This document shows, piece after piece, positions 15,001 through 26,929 of a stretch of 64,000 nucleotides of DNA. The DNA is from Tetranychus cinnabarinus (lineage: Eukaryota; Arthropoda; Arachnida; Trombidiformes; Tetranychidae). Position 1 is the stretch's first letter. Each line of letters opens with the position of its first letter. The notes beneath the pieces are model-generated. The model was given only the letters and a program-made list of their open reading frames with translations, searched no databases and was not told the origin of the DNA. The position numbers and the translations under genes were made by a program. The DNA lies in NCBI GenBank assembly GCA_022266195.1, contig WHVY01000003.1:372001-436000 (forward strand), written 5' to 3'.

Positions 15001-18000
15001 TTCATCACTTTTCTGCCTTTCTGCCTTTTCCTCTCTACCCTAGGGCACTTCTGCTTGTCCAGAAACCATTGATAATGGCTGATGAAGCAAAGATGAGAAA
15101 CAGGTTCAATTGAATTTCAAATGATTTATCCCGATTCAACTGGTCAAAATTTCCATAAATGACAAGGAACCATTGACAGCCAGCCACAGCACCATTTTGT
15201 CAACCCCTTGAAACGAAAAAGGAAATTTGATCAAACATTCGAGTGTTTTACATTATTGGATTCCCTTGGAGCTGAAAAAGGTTATTGGCAAAGCTTCTAA
15301 TAAATATTACATTATAATACAATAAAATACAAATATTAATGACTTGGAGTGATGACTAGTAATAACCATTTACATGGAAAATTTCATTCTTTTTAAATCG
15401 ATAAAATTGAATGTTTAATCTCGATTTCTCTGATTAGTAAACATGTTTTTCAAAACTCATTCCAAATGAATAACCTAATTTCACCTGTAAACAGTTTGAT
15501 CAATGTGCGTAAATGAATGAATTTTATTGAGTGATAAACAATTATCTCGAGCCTTGCGAGACTCATGATGCTCTTTTCAACTTTCATGAATCAACAAATG
15601 TTTCTTTATTCAGAGGAATGACTTGAAATCTAATTTCATCTGAAACCACAAGTTTAAATATTTGAATGAACAAACTTGTTCATGGAAAATGAATTTCATT
15701 GATAAACGAAAAAATCAATCAACATGTAATTTTCTTGTCTGTGTCTTGAAATTATTTCAAGATTCAATGGTAAATATAAGCTGACAGTTAAAGAGTTATT
15801 TATGCATGATGGAAAGCATGATTATTCATCAGATTATCAGCTCAGTTTTCTGTTGATGTTATGTTGATAAAATGGTAAAACAAGTTGAATATGATAACAA
15901 AAGAATATTAGTTTTTCTTTTCTCCAGCTTTCATTCCTTTTTCATACCAACAGTGAAATCAATGAAAACAGCCTCAAGGGATTCTATCATGTTGTTGATT
16001 AACATGATGATAATGAGGTTTATATTGAACAGAATAACCCGAATATTTAATCAACTATGGACTGTCAATTAATAGCTTTGAGAGATTGGATTAAAGAAAA
16101 TTGATAAACATGCAAATTTTGTGTTGAAATTGATTGATGAAAATTGTAATGTTTCCATGAAACTTGAACAATGGCTAAATGGAACATGTAATTATCATCT
16201 CGAGTTCATCGAAATTTATGGTCAATTACTTTTTTATCAACTGAATAAATTCAAGAGCTAGTTAATACAAAAAGTGATTTACTTATAATCATTTCAACTT
16301 AAAACTTGCATTGAAAATAAATAAAAGTAGATGCAAATGTTTTGTCAAAATTTCGTATCAACAAGAGCTGCTTATTTATTCAGGATGGTGGGATCGTCTA
16401 CATAAGGGAACGATTATCTTACAGACTGTTATTACAATCTTAACATCAAACAAACATCGTTTTATTAAATAAATTTCACTTGTTCATTTTGCTTCAGCAT
16501 CTCAAAAGGAACTTGAATTTTTCAAAGTTATTTCCTGGCAATGAAAGGTTGTTGCAGTTTCGTCATTTCTCTCGAAAATGCATAAGATGAATTTTCATGT
16601 AACGACTTATCTGTTTAATGATAGTTTTGTTCATATTGCTATCAATTAGCGATTGAATAAAAGGATCGGATGGAAATTTTCCTTCGTTTTTGAACTGAGA
16701 TTGTTTAAAAGGCAATAAATTTTGTCCGTTTGCCTCTTTACTTTTGGTTGATTTATCCTGTAACAAGATGATCGATTCACTTAATTCGCGTGCATTACGT
16801 TTTACTCTTTCATTCACCAAACACAAATCCATGAATATTTAGGGAATCAAAGTGTATTCTTAAGTTGACTTTGAAGGAGAAAAAAGTGAAATTCAAATTC
16901 AATCTCATCAGTAAACAAGATAAAACAGCTTATGAACAAACTTTTTGTCAGTTCGAAGATACTGTTACTTTTCTTGCATCTTTTGTTCACCCTATTCTTC
17001 CCATTCATTTCTATTAACATTTCTCAACTTTATCTTGATCTTGCCATTTCATTTTAAAGATGTGAAAATTCGTAAACATAATAGAAAAAAAAGAAAGAAA
17101 AGCAAAAAAAAGAAAAACTGAACAAAAACAAAATTCACAGATTGAAAGCATTTATCTTTAGAGATTTGATTCTCTTCATATGCAAAAAGAGTATAGATGC
17201 ACAGGAAAATAATGATAACAATGAGTCGATAATGATGAATATGACTCAAAGGCACAAATTAGACTGAAATTGAAATGGATTCATCTCTAAGAGCTCAACT
17301 GATGATAACCTTACATGTTTTTGCATTCAAAATTGCAACTCGACTTTCAATTTACAAATTTGGTCCAACAAGTTGAACAAAAATACCCAATGATCCAATA
17401 ATCTTGAAACTTGGATTTAAACGAAGAAACTTCACCATTTATTCATTGAAAATTTCAACAAGCATTTCGATAAAATTGATTGATGTAACCGCGTTTGATA
17501 AAGAAACCTTCAAGAGAAATTCATGGATTAATTGTATTTATTTTCGATTCAAGAACTGATCAAGATCGAAAAGAAAATATTGAAATTGATGAATTTCATC
17601 GCATTTTACTTGGACTTTCAATTTCAAAAACATGAATTCAAATGGTGAAACTTGAATGTTAAAGTTTTGAGCTTTGAGAACCAAGAGACAAAAGTCAAAG
17701 ACCGATGTTGCCCTTAAAATAAATAATTGCCAATATTGACAGCAACTAATCAGGTCATTCATCAAAAATAATTGTTAATTATTTGTTTGCAGCAGCTGAA
17801 TAAATTCAGAATAAATTAATACAAAAAGTTCAGATAATTTACGTAAGCATATGCATGAATTAGAGCTTTAGGTTAGGAATTAAAAAGTTTGAACAGCTCT
17901 TTATGGTTTTCGTCAACAAAAATAAAAAGCCTCGTTGGAACAGATAAGCGCCTCATTTGAGGCTCCTTATTTGCTCAGGATTGTCATTTTACTTTATTAA

Positions 18001-18090
18001 AGAATGAAAATTTTCCTCAAAATCATCATTACAATAAACTAAATTTGTGTGTTACCTTCATCCATTCAACATATCAAGTATCAACACAAA
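1..18090. other. Gene-poor AT-rich spacer
   Basis: I see no reading frame with recognisable protein motifs or a convincing exon series in this stretch. Open frames of 60-120 codons occur, but they are of low-complexity composition or lie opposite purine-rich tracts. The stretch holds GA-rich purine runs (for example 8170-8540), a short TG-rich tract near 8098, several copies of the word CTCCCAGTT, and one copy of a dispersed degenerate repeat near 14297-14430. Downstream exons of the minus-strand XK-related gene at 24.7-21.2 kb should fall here or just above, but I could not identify them. Confidence 0.6.
14297..14430 (+). repeat. Dispersed degenerate repeat, copy near 14.3 kb
   Basis: This segment aligns by eye with 52108-52275 over most of its length. 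Shared blocks, in order, are a CGGCGTTTT run, a pyrimidine-rich stretch, CATAA..(T/C)ACGAACG, a GAC.TCAGA block, ATGAGCT, (G/C)AGATTGAA(G/C)AACCATA, and a final TGACATTTG(A/G)AG block. The copy here is shorter between the last two blocks. No coding capacity is seen. It is probably an old non-autonomous transposon or an untranslated part of one. Confidence 0.6.
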
Positions 18091-18267
18091 ATGAATTTCA
18101 ATCCTTTCAAAGTGTTTTATCTTGTGGCTATTCTGACCCTCTATGGATTTGGTGCAGCATCAGGAAGAGCTATAGTGGTGGTTCAGCCTCCTCCTCCAAT
18201 AGGAGCAGTCGGTCCATGGGCCGCTTACTTGTTGACAGCTGACAGCCAGGTAGATGTGGCAACATAA
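18091..18267 (+). CDS. Candidate small secreted peptide, 58 aa
   Basis: A single-exon frame starts at the ATG at 18091 and ends with TAA at 18265-18267. The N-terminus is a classic signal peptide by eye: a short polar start (MNFNPFK), a hydrophobic core (VFYLVAILTLYGFGAA) and a small-residue cleavage region near SG. The mature part would be about 35 residues, with a run of valines, a stretch of four prolines, and a Gly/Ala/Trp-rich middle. It has no cysteines. The segment is visibly richer in G and C than its surroundings, as expected for coding DNA here. An AATAAA lies near 18737, but a transposon-like element sits between it and the stop. I do not recognise the family. A chance frame remains possible. 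Confidence 0.45.
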   Translation: MNFNPFKVFYLVAILTLYGFGAASGRAIVVVQPPPPIGAVGPWAAYLLTADSQVDVAT

Positions 18268-18371
18268 GAGCGTGGATGACTCCTTGTCAGTGTGAAAAAG
18301 TGTTTATGTTTTGAACAGTGTTGAAGTTATCCAATGGTATAAAACAAATTTTTTTATTTACGAATTTAATA

Positions 18372-18652
18372 CAGTAAAGTACCAGATAATATCAGTAATC
18401 AATGGCTTCTCAACCTCTCGTTTACATCTCGTGTAAAGAAAGTTTTGGTTGAAACTATCAGGATATTAAGAAAATTGTAAATTTTGCCAAATTTCAGCTC
18501 AATTGATAATCTTGAGCTTGATAATGTTGATCGGCAAGCTTTTCTGACAATTAATTTAGATTTTGTCAGTTATTTCGATTAACCATACGTTTTTTGCTCA
18601 ATGAATAGCACTTGCTGTGTAGACATTACTGACATTATCTGGTACTTTACTA
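18372..18652. mobile_element. 281-bp MITE with terminal inverted repeats and TA duplication
   Basis: The left end after a TA dinucleotide (18370-18371) reads CAGTAAAGTACCAGATAAT and continues to about 29 bases. The right end, read on the minus strand from 18652 after a TA at 18653-18654, is the same apart from the first base (T for C) and one internal A/G change. The interior has no usable reading frame. TIRs beginning CAGT and a TA target duplication are typical of non-autonomous Tc1/mariner/pogo-type elements. The assignment to that superfamily is inference; the inverted repeat and TA flanks are directly visible. Confidence 0.87.
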
Positions 18653-18654
18653 TA

Positions 18655-21200
18655 GTTATTTATACTTTTGAAATATGATTGACTCGATTGTGATAAATTC
18701 AAAAAATGTTCATTAAACATTGATATTAAAAATTAATAAACAAAATTGGTATAAAATTATTCATGTCTTACTTTTTACGAAAGAAAATCTTGAAAAGGAT
18801 GAAAATTAGAGCGGATAATTCCTGAAAAAGGTTAAAGTCATTGTCATTGATCTCATTCGCGTTTGTTTATTCCCACGAAAACTCTACAAAACTCGATTAT
18901 TAAGATATGACTATAAAGTTTTCGCGTAAAACTGTTCGATAGTTATGCCTGAAACGGTTAGCTTTATGAGTCTAAGGAGAGCGCACGATCTGGATAAGTG
19001 ATGTCACTGGAAATGAACTTCATGGAGTCGATTGGAATGGAAAAGGATGAAACTGAAGAGACAAATAACGATTAAAGCAATCATATAAAGTACTGATTAG
19101 TTTTAATTTTGAATATTGCTGAACTTAGATTGGTTTATGCTGGTAGATCATAAAACATAACAACACTTTGAAATTGCTGTTAAAGTTTTGATATTTATCG
19201 TTAACTCAAGAAAAATTTTCGACTAAATTTTCCTCCATTTTATTGAGATAACAGAGTGAATTCCAGCACCAATGAGAAACGGGTCAAATAAGGATTCATT
19301 GGATTGGAGTCAAGACATGAATCTAGATTAAATTTACTTGCATGGACAATATAATGAATATTCATGACAGAATTTGTGTTTCCACCATTGATTAGATCAA
19401 TTCGTTGTTTTTGCATCCAATGGTTGAGTAAAACTCTAATCCATCTAATTAAATTTGATTACCAGGTAACTGTTTCATTCCTTAGCATCACCTTCAAAAC
19501 TACAGCTGTTTTGATAATGAATGCAAAGATTCCCTTGAAATCTAGCAAATTTGACTCACAAAATCAATGATGAAAAAAGCTTCTAATGACCATCAAAAGT
19601 CTAACAGTGAACTTGAGTTTTTTCACCAATACATTCCAATGCATGGAGATTAGGAAAAACAAAGTACCAGCAATAAAAACAGAATCTAATCAGAATTATG
19701 CAGGTTGAAGAGTTAATCAGTGAAAAAGTCTGAACAATTTGGGAAAAAAGTCAATGATGAGACGAAATAAATATTCATTGGATTCATAAAGCAACATTAG
19801 ATTTGCTCTTCAAAAGTCAACTTAAAAGGCTGATAAAATACAAAAATATCCTTTTCTTTGCCATCAATAGACGATTGGAATTTGAGAGAAAAATTGATTT
19901 AAGTCAAGAGTAAACTTGTCGCCTCATTTCAACAGTAAGCAACTTCAAGTCTGTTCATTTCATTTGCTGTGAAAACTTTTCAACTCTTTCCCTCATCATA
20001 ACCATCATCATCACCTTCAATTGTTTACACACAAAGAGACGCGTGGTAAGGATACATTTAACTGTTAAATATTTACACCGAACTCAATGATAACTGGACC
20101 ATTAAACAGGGATGAAAAGAAGCCAAAGTCACGAAGAAAAGGAGAAAAGGAAGAGAAGGATGAAGAGCAAGATAATGGTGAGCATAGAGATTATATTAAG
20201 GTTAATAAGAAGAAATAGGTTGGTGAACTTTCATCATGTATCAAGAATTTTATGCAGCTTATCTCATCTTTTTAGTTAAACTTTTTCTCTCTCTCCTTCT
20301 AATTGTGCAAAAATAAGCAAAAAGATGAAAAAAAAGATGAAGATAAAGATTACATAGAGTTCAATCTTTTCCTCATCAAACTGATTCACACCAAAATAGA
20401 TTTAAATGCATGATTCCTTGTTCATCTTTAATCATCTTTTTCCTTTCATCATTTCCCTCTCATTGTTATTAAGCCATTATTTAACTCTCAACACTTGCAG
20501 TCCATTAAATCGACTCTTGTATTTTAATCAAACTTGAAATGGTAAAGAAGCTAATTAAAAGTTAATCATTACCAGTCGAGATAAAATGAGACAATCCATC
20601 GAGCTTTCACAAATCATTTAAGTTGAATGGTTACATGTAATTTTCATGGTTGCTATTGATGAAAATCAAAGAGTAAAGGCAATTTTGCAACTCAATCATT
20701 TTCATTTCAATCAAAGTTGATCATTTTCTTGACAAAAATATTTCAATACTTTGATTGAATCTGAAGGAAATTTGGCTTTTCTCTGCTATCGAATATTTGA
20801 ATCAATATTTTCCCGATAAACGCATTGCCTCTGTTCATTCAGTAATTGTTGAACTCATTAATATACAAGTCACACTGAAAAGGTAAACCATGAAGAAAAA
20901 AAGAGGAAAAAAACGATGAACTCAAAATGATTATCAATTATTTTGTGTGTTTTGCCAGGGAATGAAACAAAAAACAGGAAAAATAATACATCATTATCAT
21001 CATTTGGCTGATGATCGAAAGATAACTAATTTTCAGTATTTTGACCATTTTCTTGTTCATTAACATCATCATGATTGGAATTTTCCTGCTTCTATTAAAT
21101 GCCATTTTTTCTGGTAAAAATCAGTGAAATATGAAGACTTTTCTGGTTGTACAAAAATAAGATTATGAAAGAAGAAGAAAAATCGTTAAACTCTTTTTAC
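18655..21200. other. AT-rich spacer or long intron
   Basis: No recognisable gene is seen. It may be part of an intron of the minus-strand XK-related gene, because that gene's second exon ends at a consensus donor at 21200-21199 and must continue toward lower coordinates. It holds GA-rich runs and low-complexity AT sequence only. Confidence 0.5.
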
Positions 21201-24200
21201 CTGAAAAGATGTCCAATCAGCAAAAGATGAGCAAATATTTTCAGAATCCATTGGAATAGAGTTAATTTGGGTCGACGAGGTGCACAAGGTTCAGTTGTAC
21301 GATAATCTTGAATGTACCTGGAAAAGGAAACAAATGGATAAGATTAAGATGGACAAACATGACGCATTAAGTTACCCAAACATTGAAATTGATCCAAAAG
21401 AATTTCGAAAAAAATTCGATAAAAAGTTTATTCTAAACACTTTTTACTATTCAGGATAATTGATTGAACAATGATAATAAGAAACAATAATGATGATCAT
21501 CATGGTAATAATGATGAGAAACAAAAGAATGAGATAAAGTTTAGTAATCAATCTTGAATAATCTTGGTGAAACACCATGAAGAGTTGGATAAAATTGAGT
21601 GAAAAAAAGTTCTACTGATCAAACTTGATTTCACATTATTCATATCATTTGTAATATTATTATTATAACTTAGTTTTACTTATTCTTAACTATTCTTATC
21701 CTTTAGTAACACTAATAATTATCATAAAATTCACTCCCAGTTAACTCCTATTATTTTATTATCTCAACTATTAGTAACTCTTTTTTTGCTTTTCATTACA
21801 ATTTAGTGAAACTCTTTTTTTACTCGTGATTCAACTGATAAACGATCTTTTTTTGCATTCTTCATCTTCCCGCCTTTCAAGCTTAACATGCAAATTCATC
21901 TTCATCATCATGAATTGGGACAAGAATGAGGGACAAAAAGAAAAACTTTAAAAATAAATTCTATTCATGAAAATTTATAAACATGGGATGGAATGAGTTA
22001 TGAGTTTTGGGAATAAAAAATTGTCTCTCAATATTTTTCCTCGATATTAATGAGATTAACATGAGATGGAAATTGTGATTAATCAGAATGATCACAGTTT
22101 AAGATTAACTTATGGAATAATCAAGATTTCGATATTGTTATTCAAGAGTGAAACATGATAAAGTTGAGTTTAGAGTGAAATTTAAAGATTAACGATTCAC
22201 GTCAAAATTTGATTCAAGATAAACCTTTTTTCACCCTTTTTTTCCTGACTCGTGAAATTTGCCTGTTCATTAACTGAAGAGCCTGTGTTAACTCATTATC
22301 TGTTGATGAAGAAAAGCAAAAAGCTCAACCACAGCTTTCATTAAATTGACATTTCATGAATTTCATGTAAATCATTTTTCTTGTAAACTTTGCTTTTCCA
22401 AGAAGCAGAAGAAAAAAACTTGCACAAAATGGTTTAAACAACAACTTTTTTTTCTTCATGGGATTTATTCTGGTTCTGCTTTCCATGAGTAATGATAGTT
22501 TCTCTCCAACTTATCCTGTCACATTAAAGCATTTTTGATTCATAATTAGTTGTGAAGCAAACAACTGATATTGCACAGCATGATCATGTTAATGGAGGTA
22601 AATGTGGTGAGGAAAGGCGAAAGAAACAGAATCATTTTTCTTCTCTCTTCAGTTCTTATGAACTTTGATGGAGAAAATGTTTGCATTTTTTCTTCTCTTT
22701 TTTTTCTCGTCTTCTCTAGAGTAATAAATTTGGAGTAAACATTTTAGATGATAAAATTGGAATCAACTAATTAGCTAATGCAACACCTTTTCATGTTCAT
22801 TTGGGTTTTCAAAGTGTTGACATGAAATTTTCTTGCAGAACTTTTCTCTCTCTTTTTTTTGCATTATTCAATTATTACATTATTTTTGGTTAACATTGAT
22901 CTGAATGGCTAAGATTGTTATGGTTAGCATTTTCATGGGTAAATTGATGGTTAAATGAGATTAGAAATGAAAATTGAATCATCTTGAGTTAATGTTGTCA
23001 TTAATTGGATTTGTGGGTTTAATAGTGAAATACTGATCAAGAAAAGTTGCTCATTGATACGTTTGAATGAAATTATTCTGAAATTTTGTCTTCTCTGCAA
23101 TTCATTTTCATCTATCACTTATCATGTCATCTGATTTGAGAAGGAAAAATATCGAGGAAAAGACGAAGAGCAACTTGAGAGACACTTTTTCATATTGACA
23201 TTTGAATGCAAAAAAGATGGGAAAAGATGAAGATGAAGATGAGACTTTAAGAGATGTCATTTTCTTGTGGATTCATGTCGATGTAATAAGGACATCCGGA
23301 GTCAGTTCCGAAGGACAAGCGATCTATCAATTCATTTTCCGGATTTTACAGAATCTTCAAGAGCAATAAATGATGATGATGACAAAAATGGAAGAAAATG
23401 TTTCAAAAAAAGTAAAGATTAGGTGAGCGCAAGCTAAATGAAATGGAAGATGAAAATGGTACAAATTGATGGTAACATTGAGATGGAAATTGAATAACAT
23501 GAAACACAAGTCATAACTTATTAGTATCATGTTATGTATACATGATGATGATGATGATAATTTGTGAGAAAATGTTATTATTGTTATTGCTTTAAACTTT
23601 CCTCTAACCATGTAAGTATCATTTTCATTGGAAATTGTTTCTTAAATGGTTACAAAGTTTCCTTTTTTTCTTGCTGCTGCATTTTCAATGAATCAATGAT
23701 TATTTCAGGTTTGCTGGATTGTTCAGAAATATTATCGAAAAAAAGGAAATGACAATACATGCAAAATATAATAAAAAACAAAACCAGCAACAAATTCATT
23801 CTTAAGTTATTCTCAATATCTCATTCCCTGTTGGTTTGCTTTTTATTTTTCCTTTTTGTTTTTATTTTCATTCAACTTTTGTTGTGAAATTGTTATTATA
23901 TTAAATAATTTGCCTTTGAATTCACATGCAAGGAAAAGGATTTTTTTTTCAAAAGAAATGAAAATGAAACTGAAATGATACTTTTTACTCTTCCTTTTTC
24001 GATATTATATTTGTACTTGGGTTATTTTTTGCTACAGTTGTTGTTTCTTCTCTACTCCCTGTGAGTGTTTAGTTACAGATAATGTTGAATTATCACGCAA
24101 TCCTTTGTTTTTCATTTGCTGTTCAATGTTTCACCCTTTAGTTTGGAATTGGAAAAAATTGTTTGCTAAAAAAAGGTTTTCTAAAGATGAAAATCAAGAG

Positions 24201-24689
24201 CAATTTTCTGGTTATAATGATACAACAGTCTTTCTGTTTATAGTCACTATTGATTTATTGGTTGATAATGAAATTGTCGGGTTGACTTGAGTTTGGGTTT
24301 GAATGCAACGAAATGTTTACTCACCATTTGATGCTAAAAATATTGACCATTAGAAAGGGTATTACAAGTAGAGAGAGGGTCAATATGAACCATGCTTGTT
24401 GATTTTCGGTGTAAAATAAATAGACTAGAGTTGTATTAATGGTAATGTTAAGGAGAGAGAATAGGAATGAGATTAGAGGATAGGTAAATGATAGGGAATC
24501 TTCTTTGACTGGATTATCATCGGTTGCATCTTGTTTCACTGGTCCATCGGTTGAGCTTGTGGAAACACATTTACTGTTGATTATCGCATTGTAGTCACTA
24601 TCATATTGGTATCGATAAAAGACTGGAATACTTCCATCATTGTCAAATGTAATGTGATGTTGTTGGTGTTGATGAGGCAATTGGTACAT
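21201..24689 (-). CDS. XK-related (XKR) membrane protein, 5' two exons only
   Basis: XK-related proteins are multi-pass membrane proteins; several members scramble phospholipids during apoptosis. Exon 1 is 24689-24325 (ATG at 24689) and ends at a TG|GTGAGT donor. Exon 2 is 21317-21201, with acceptor TTTTCCAG and donor CAG|GTAAAA. The phases match (2 to 2). Exon 1 encodes a polar N-terminal region of about 75 residues, then two hydrophobic segments; the second ends with LTLSLLVIPFLMVNIFSIKW. The splice joins this to WYIQDY..., giving the family's typical hydrophobic helix followed by a (S/I)(L/K)(R/W)WY motif. Exon 2 closes with HLLLIGHLFR, matching the family's H-L-x-x-G-x-x-W/F-R element. 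The intron is 3.0 kb. Later exons were not found, so the gene is incomplete as described. The specific paralogue is not determinable. Confidence 0.72.
21318..24324 (-). other. Intron 1 of the XK-related gene (3.0 kb)
   Basis: The interval is bounded by a GTGAGT donor (minus strand, 24324 downward) and a TTTTCCAG acceptor ending at 21318. It is AT-rich and contains no recognisable nested gene. A CTCCCAGTT word lies at 21734-21742. Confidence 0.65.
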
Positions 24690-26929
24690 TTTTGGTCAAA
24701 CTTTTAAATCAATCGCAATCCTGGTGACATTAAAACACATGAACACGAAAAGTAGAATCAAGAAAAACCTAGTTTTTTGCCTTTATTTTTAGAACTAAAA
24801 ATGTTCTTCTTTTGTTATTCTCTGTAACGGTTTTCCTTGTTTCACTTGATGAGCAAAAATGTTTAAACCATGTTGTTGCTATAAATACTTTGATGGTAAA
24901 TACTATTGACAGAAGTTGTTGACGAAAAAACAAAATAACCAAATATGATGGAAAGAATTGGGTAAAGATGGAAACCAAACTTTGAGATTTAATGGTCAAG
25001 TTGAGGATCGGTTTAAAGGTGAAAAATTGTCCAACTTTCACATGGATTATTTGGATTATTTTATCAAAAAAAATGATGAATATGGTTACATGAAGAAAAG
25101 TATCAAAACTGTTAATAAAGTGGAAGCTGTTTCCAAACTTACTGTGAGGTTGAAAAGGAGCTACTTTTGTCTCTAAAACATTGCGCATTGAAAGTTACAT
25201 TGGATTGTACAACAACGCAAACGCTGGTAACAATTGATTAACTGAGCAATTGTACACTTAAACATCTTTAATTTATCAAGAATTAGTCGTTAAAACAAAA
25301 TAAAAGTTTAATTAATTTAACTTTAAATTGAATAAGAAAATGAAAAAGACATTAAAAAAGTCTCGATAACCAGATTATGCAAGTTTGGTCAACTTTTTTC
25401 TTCTCTTGTTTTGGTAACCGCGTTGATGTTGCTGTTGACTACCGTTGTTATGGTGATAGACTTTTTGGTTCAACAACCGACAAGATAGCGGTTTTATTGA
25501 AATTGGTAAAAATGAGCAACCTTGACTATTACAATGGAAAGTTATTTACTTTTATTGTAACATTGAATTACATAATTGAAATAATTGTGATTCAAGTTTT
25601 TGTTTTTCGCTGTGTTGGTTAATTGTGTGAATCAATTATCTTTATTGGGAATAATAAACTCTGTGTAAAAGATAAAGCAACTCAATGTAAGTATATTTTG
25701 AATGAACATTTTTTGTTTTCTTTTTTTACTCTTGCTACTTGATTACAATAAGCGGGAAAGAAGATCAATTTCAGGTGATTTTAAGAATGTACTAAACGAG
25801 TCAAAGAATACATTTGACACCAATTTATTATCCTATCTGATTGTGAGTAAGTTTACTTATCGATATTACTGCTTGTCAATTGGTAAACATTGATAAAAGA
25901 AATGGCTAATCGTTTGACTTTCTTGACCTTTTGCGTCAACTTGGATAAGCCATTTTTCTTTTGTTCCAAGTTTAACATTGATAAAGAAGATATAAAATCG
26001 ACTTTCAACTTGTTCTTTTTCTTAACATTTATATTGTTTCTTTTCCCATTCAATTCATTAGGAGACATGGCAAATCAATTATTTCATTTCTGGTTATCTA
26101 ATCTTTAATTCCTTGAGACTTAATTGATAATATGCACAATAATTTGTATGGAAATTGGTGTCAAATTCATTGGCTTTGATAGTTAAATGGCAGGCTTCGA
26201 TATTTTCAAAGGTACATTTAGAATGAAAAATTGCAGGCAAAGAAATTTACATTTTTTCCAAACCATGGCTTTTGAGTTTCGTCTTTAGCAGGTTCATCTA
26301 AAGGTAAGGAGTAATTTTCTAGCACTTTTTTCCTATTTTGTCATTTATCACTCAATATGAACAATGAAATAAAACAATGAAACATCTCAAAATGGAAATA
26401 ATTTTTCTTAAATTCGCATAGATCGATAAAATTTGAGTTTGATCAACAAAATGAAATAAAGATAGACTTATAACAAACATTCAATAACACAGTCAATTCA
26501 CATGCTTTTGGAAATTTGAGTTTTATCACACTTGAAACAAAAAAAGGGACAATCTTAACCAATTTATAATTACAATTTACTATTTGAACTAATCTGAGCC
26601 TACAAAAATGAAAACACAATTTACATATAGCAAAACATTTGTCCATTTTAATTTTGTTTAAAGTTAGAAAGAGTGAGAGAGAGAAATAAAAATAGACTAG
26701 AGACTAATGAAGAGAGAAAAAATTGACGTTGGTTGTCAATGAAAGCTATTATTTTGAAAACAACTATCAGGTAATAAAGTTAGTTGGGCTAATCGCTTTC
26801 TTTTTAATGGGCAAAATAAAATTTTGGTAAATTTGCTACTGTAGATGTATATGTATGTATATATGTATATGTAAATGAAATAATATAATATAATATAATA
26901 GCAATAATAATAATAGCAATAGGATAATA
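24690..26929. other. Spacer between the XK-related and TBC/TLDc genes
   Basis: This is AT-rich sequence between the start codon of the XK-related gene and the stop codon of the TBC/TLDc gene, both on the minus strand. Several overlapping open frames run in both directions (24769-25188, 25702-26108) but share no recognisable motif and have low-complexity hydrophobic or lysine-rich composition. It should contain the XK-related promoter and the TBC/TLDc 3' untranslated region. Confidence 0.6.
26844..26920. repeat. AT microsatellite cluster in the TBC/TLDc 3' region
   Basis: A run of TATG/TATA units (about 26844-26874) is followed by TAATA repeats (about 26880-26900) and an AATAAT/GCAATA run. 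It begins ten bases past the stop codon of the TBC/TLDc gene, reading on that gene's strand, so it probably lies in its 3' untranslated region. Confidence 0.8.

Noticed and set aside
16563..16832. 89-codon minus-strand frame with hydrophilic, mixed composition
   Set aside because: It looks better than most spacer frames and starts at an ATG, but no family motif, signal peptide or splice context supports it, so it is left as a possible chance frame.
24769..25188. 139-codon minus-strand frame upstream of the XK-related start
   Set aside because: Low-complexity Phe/Ile/Lys peptide overlapping a plus-strand frame; no motif. More likely 5' flank.
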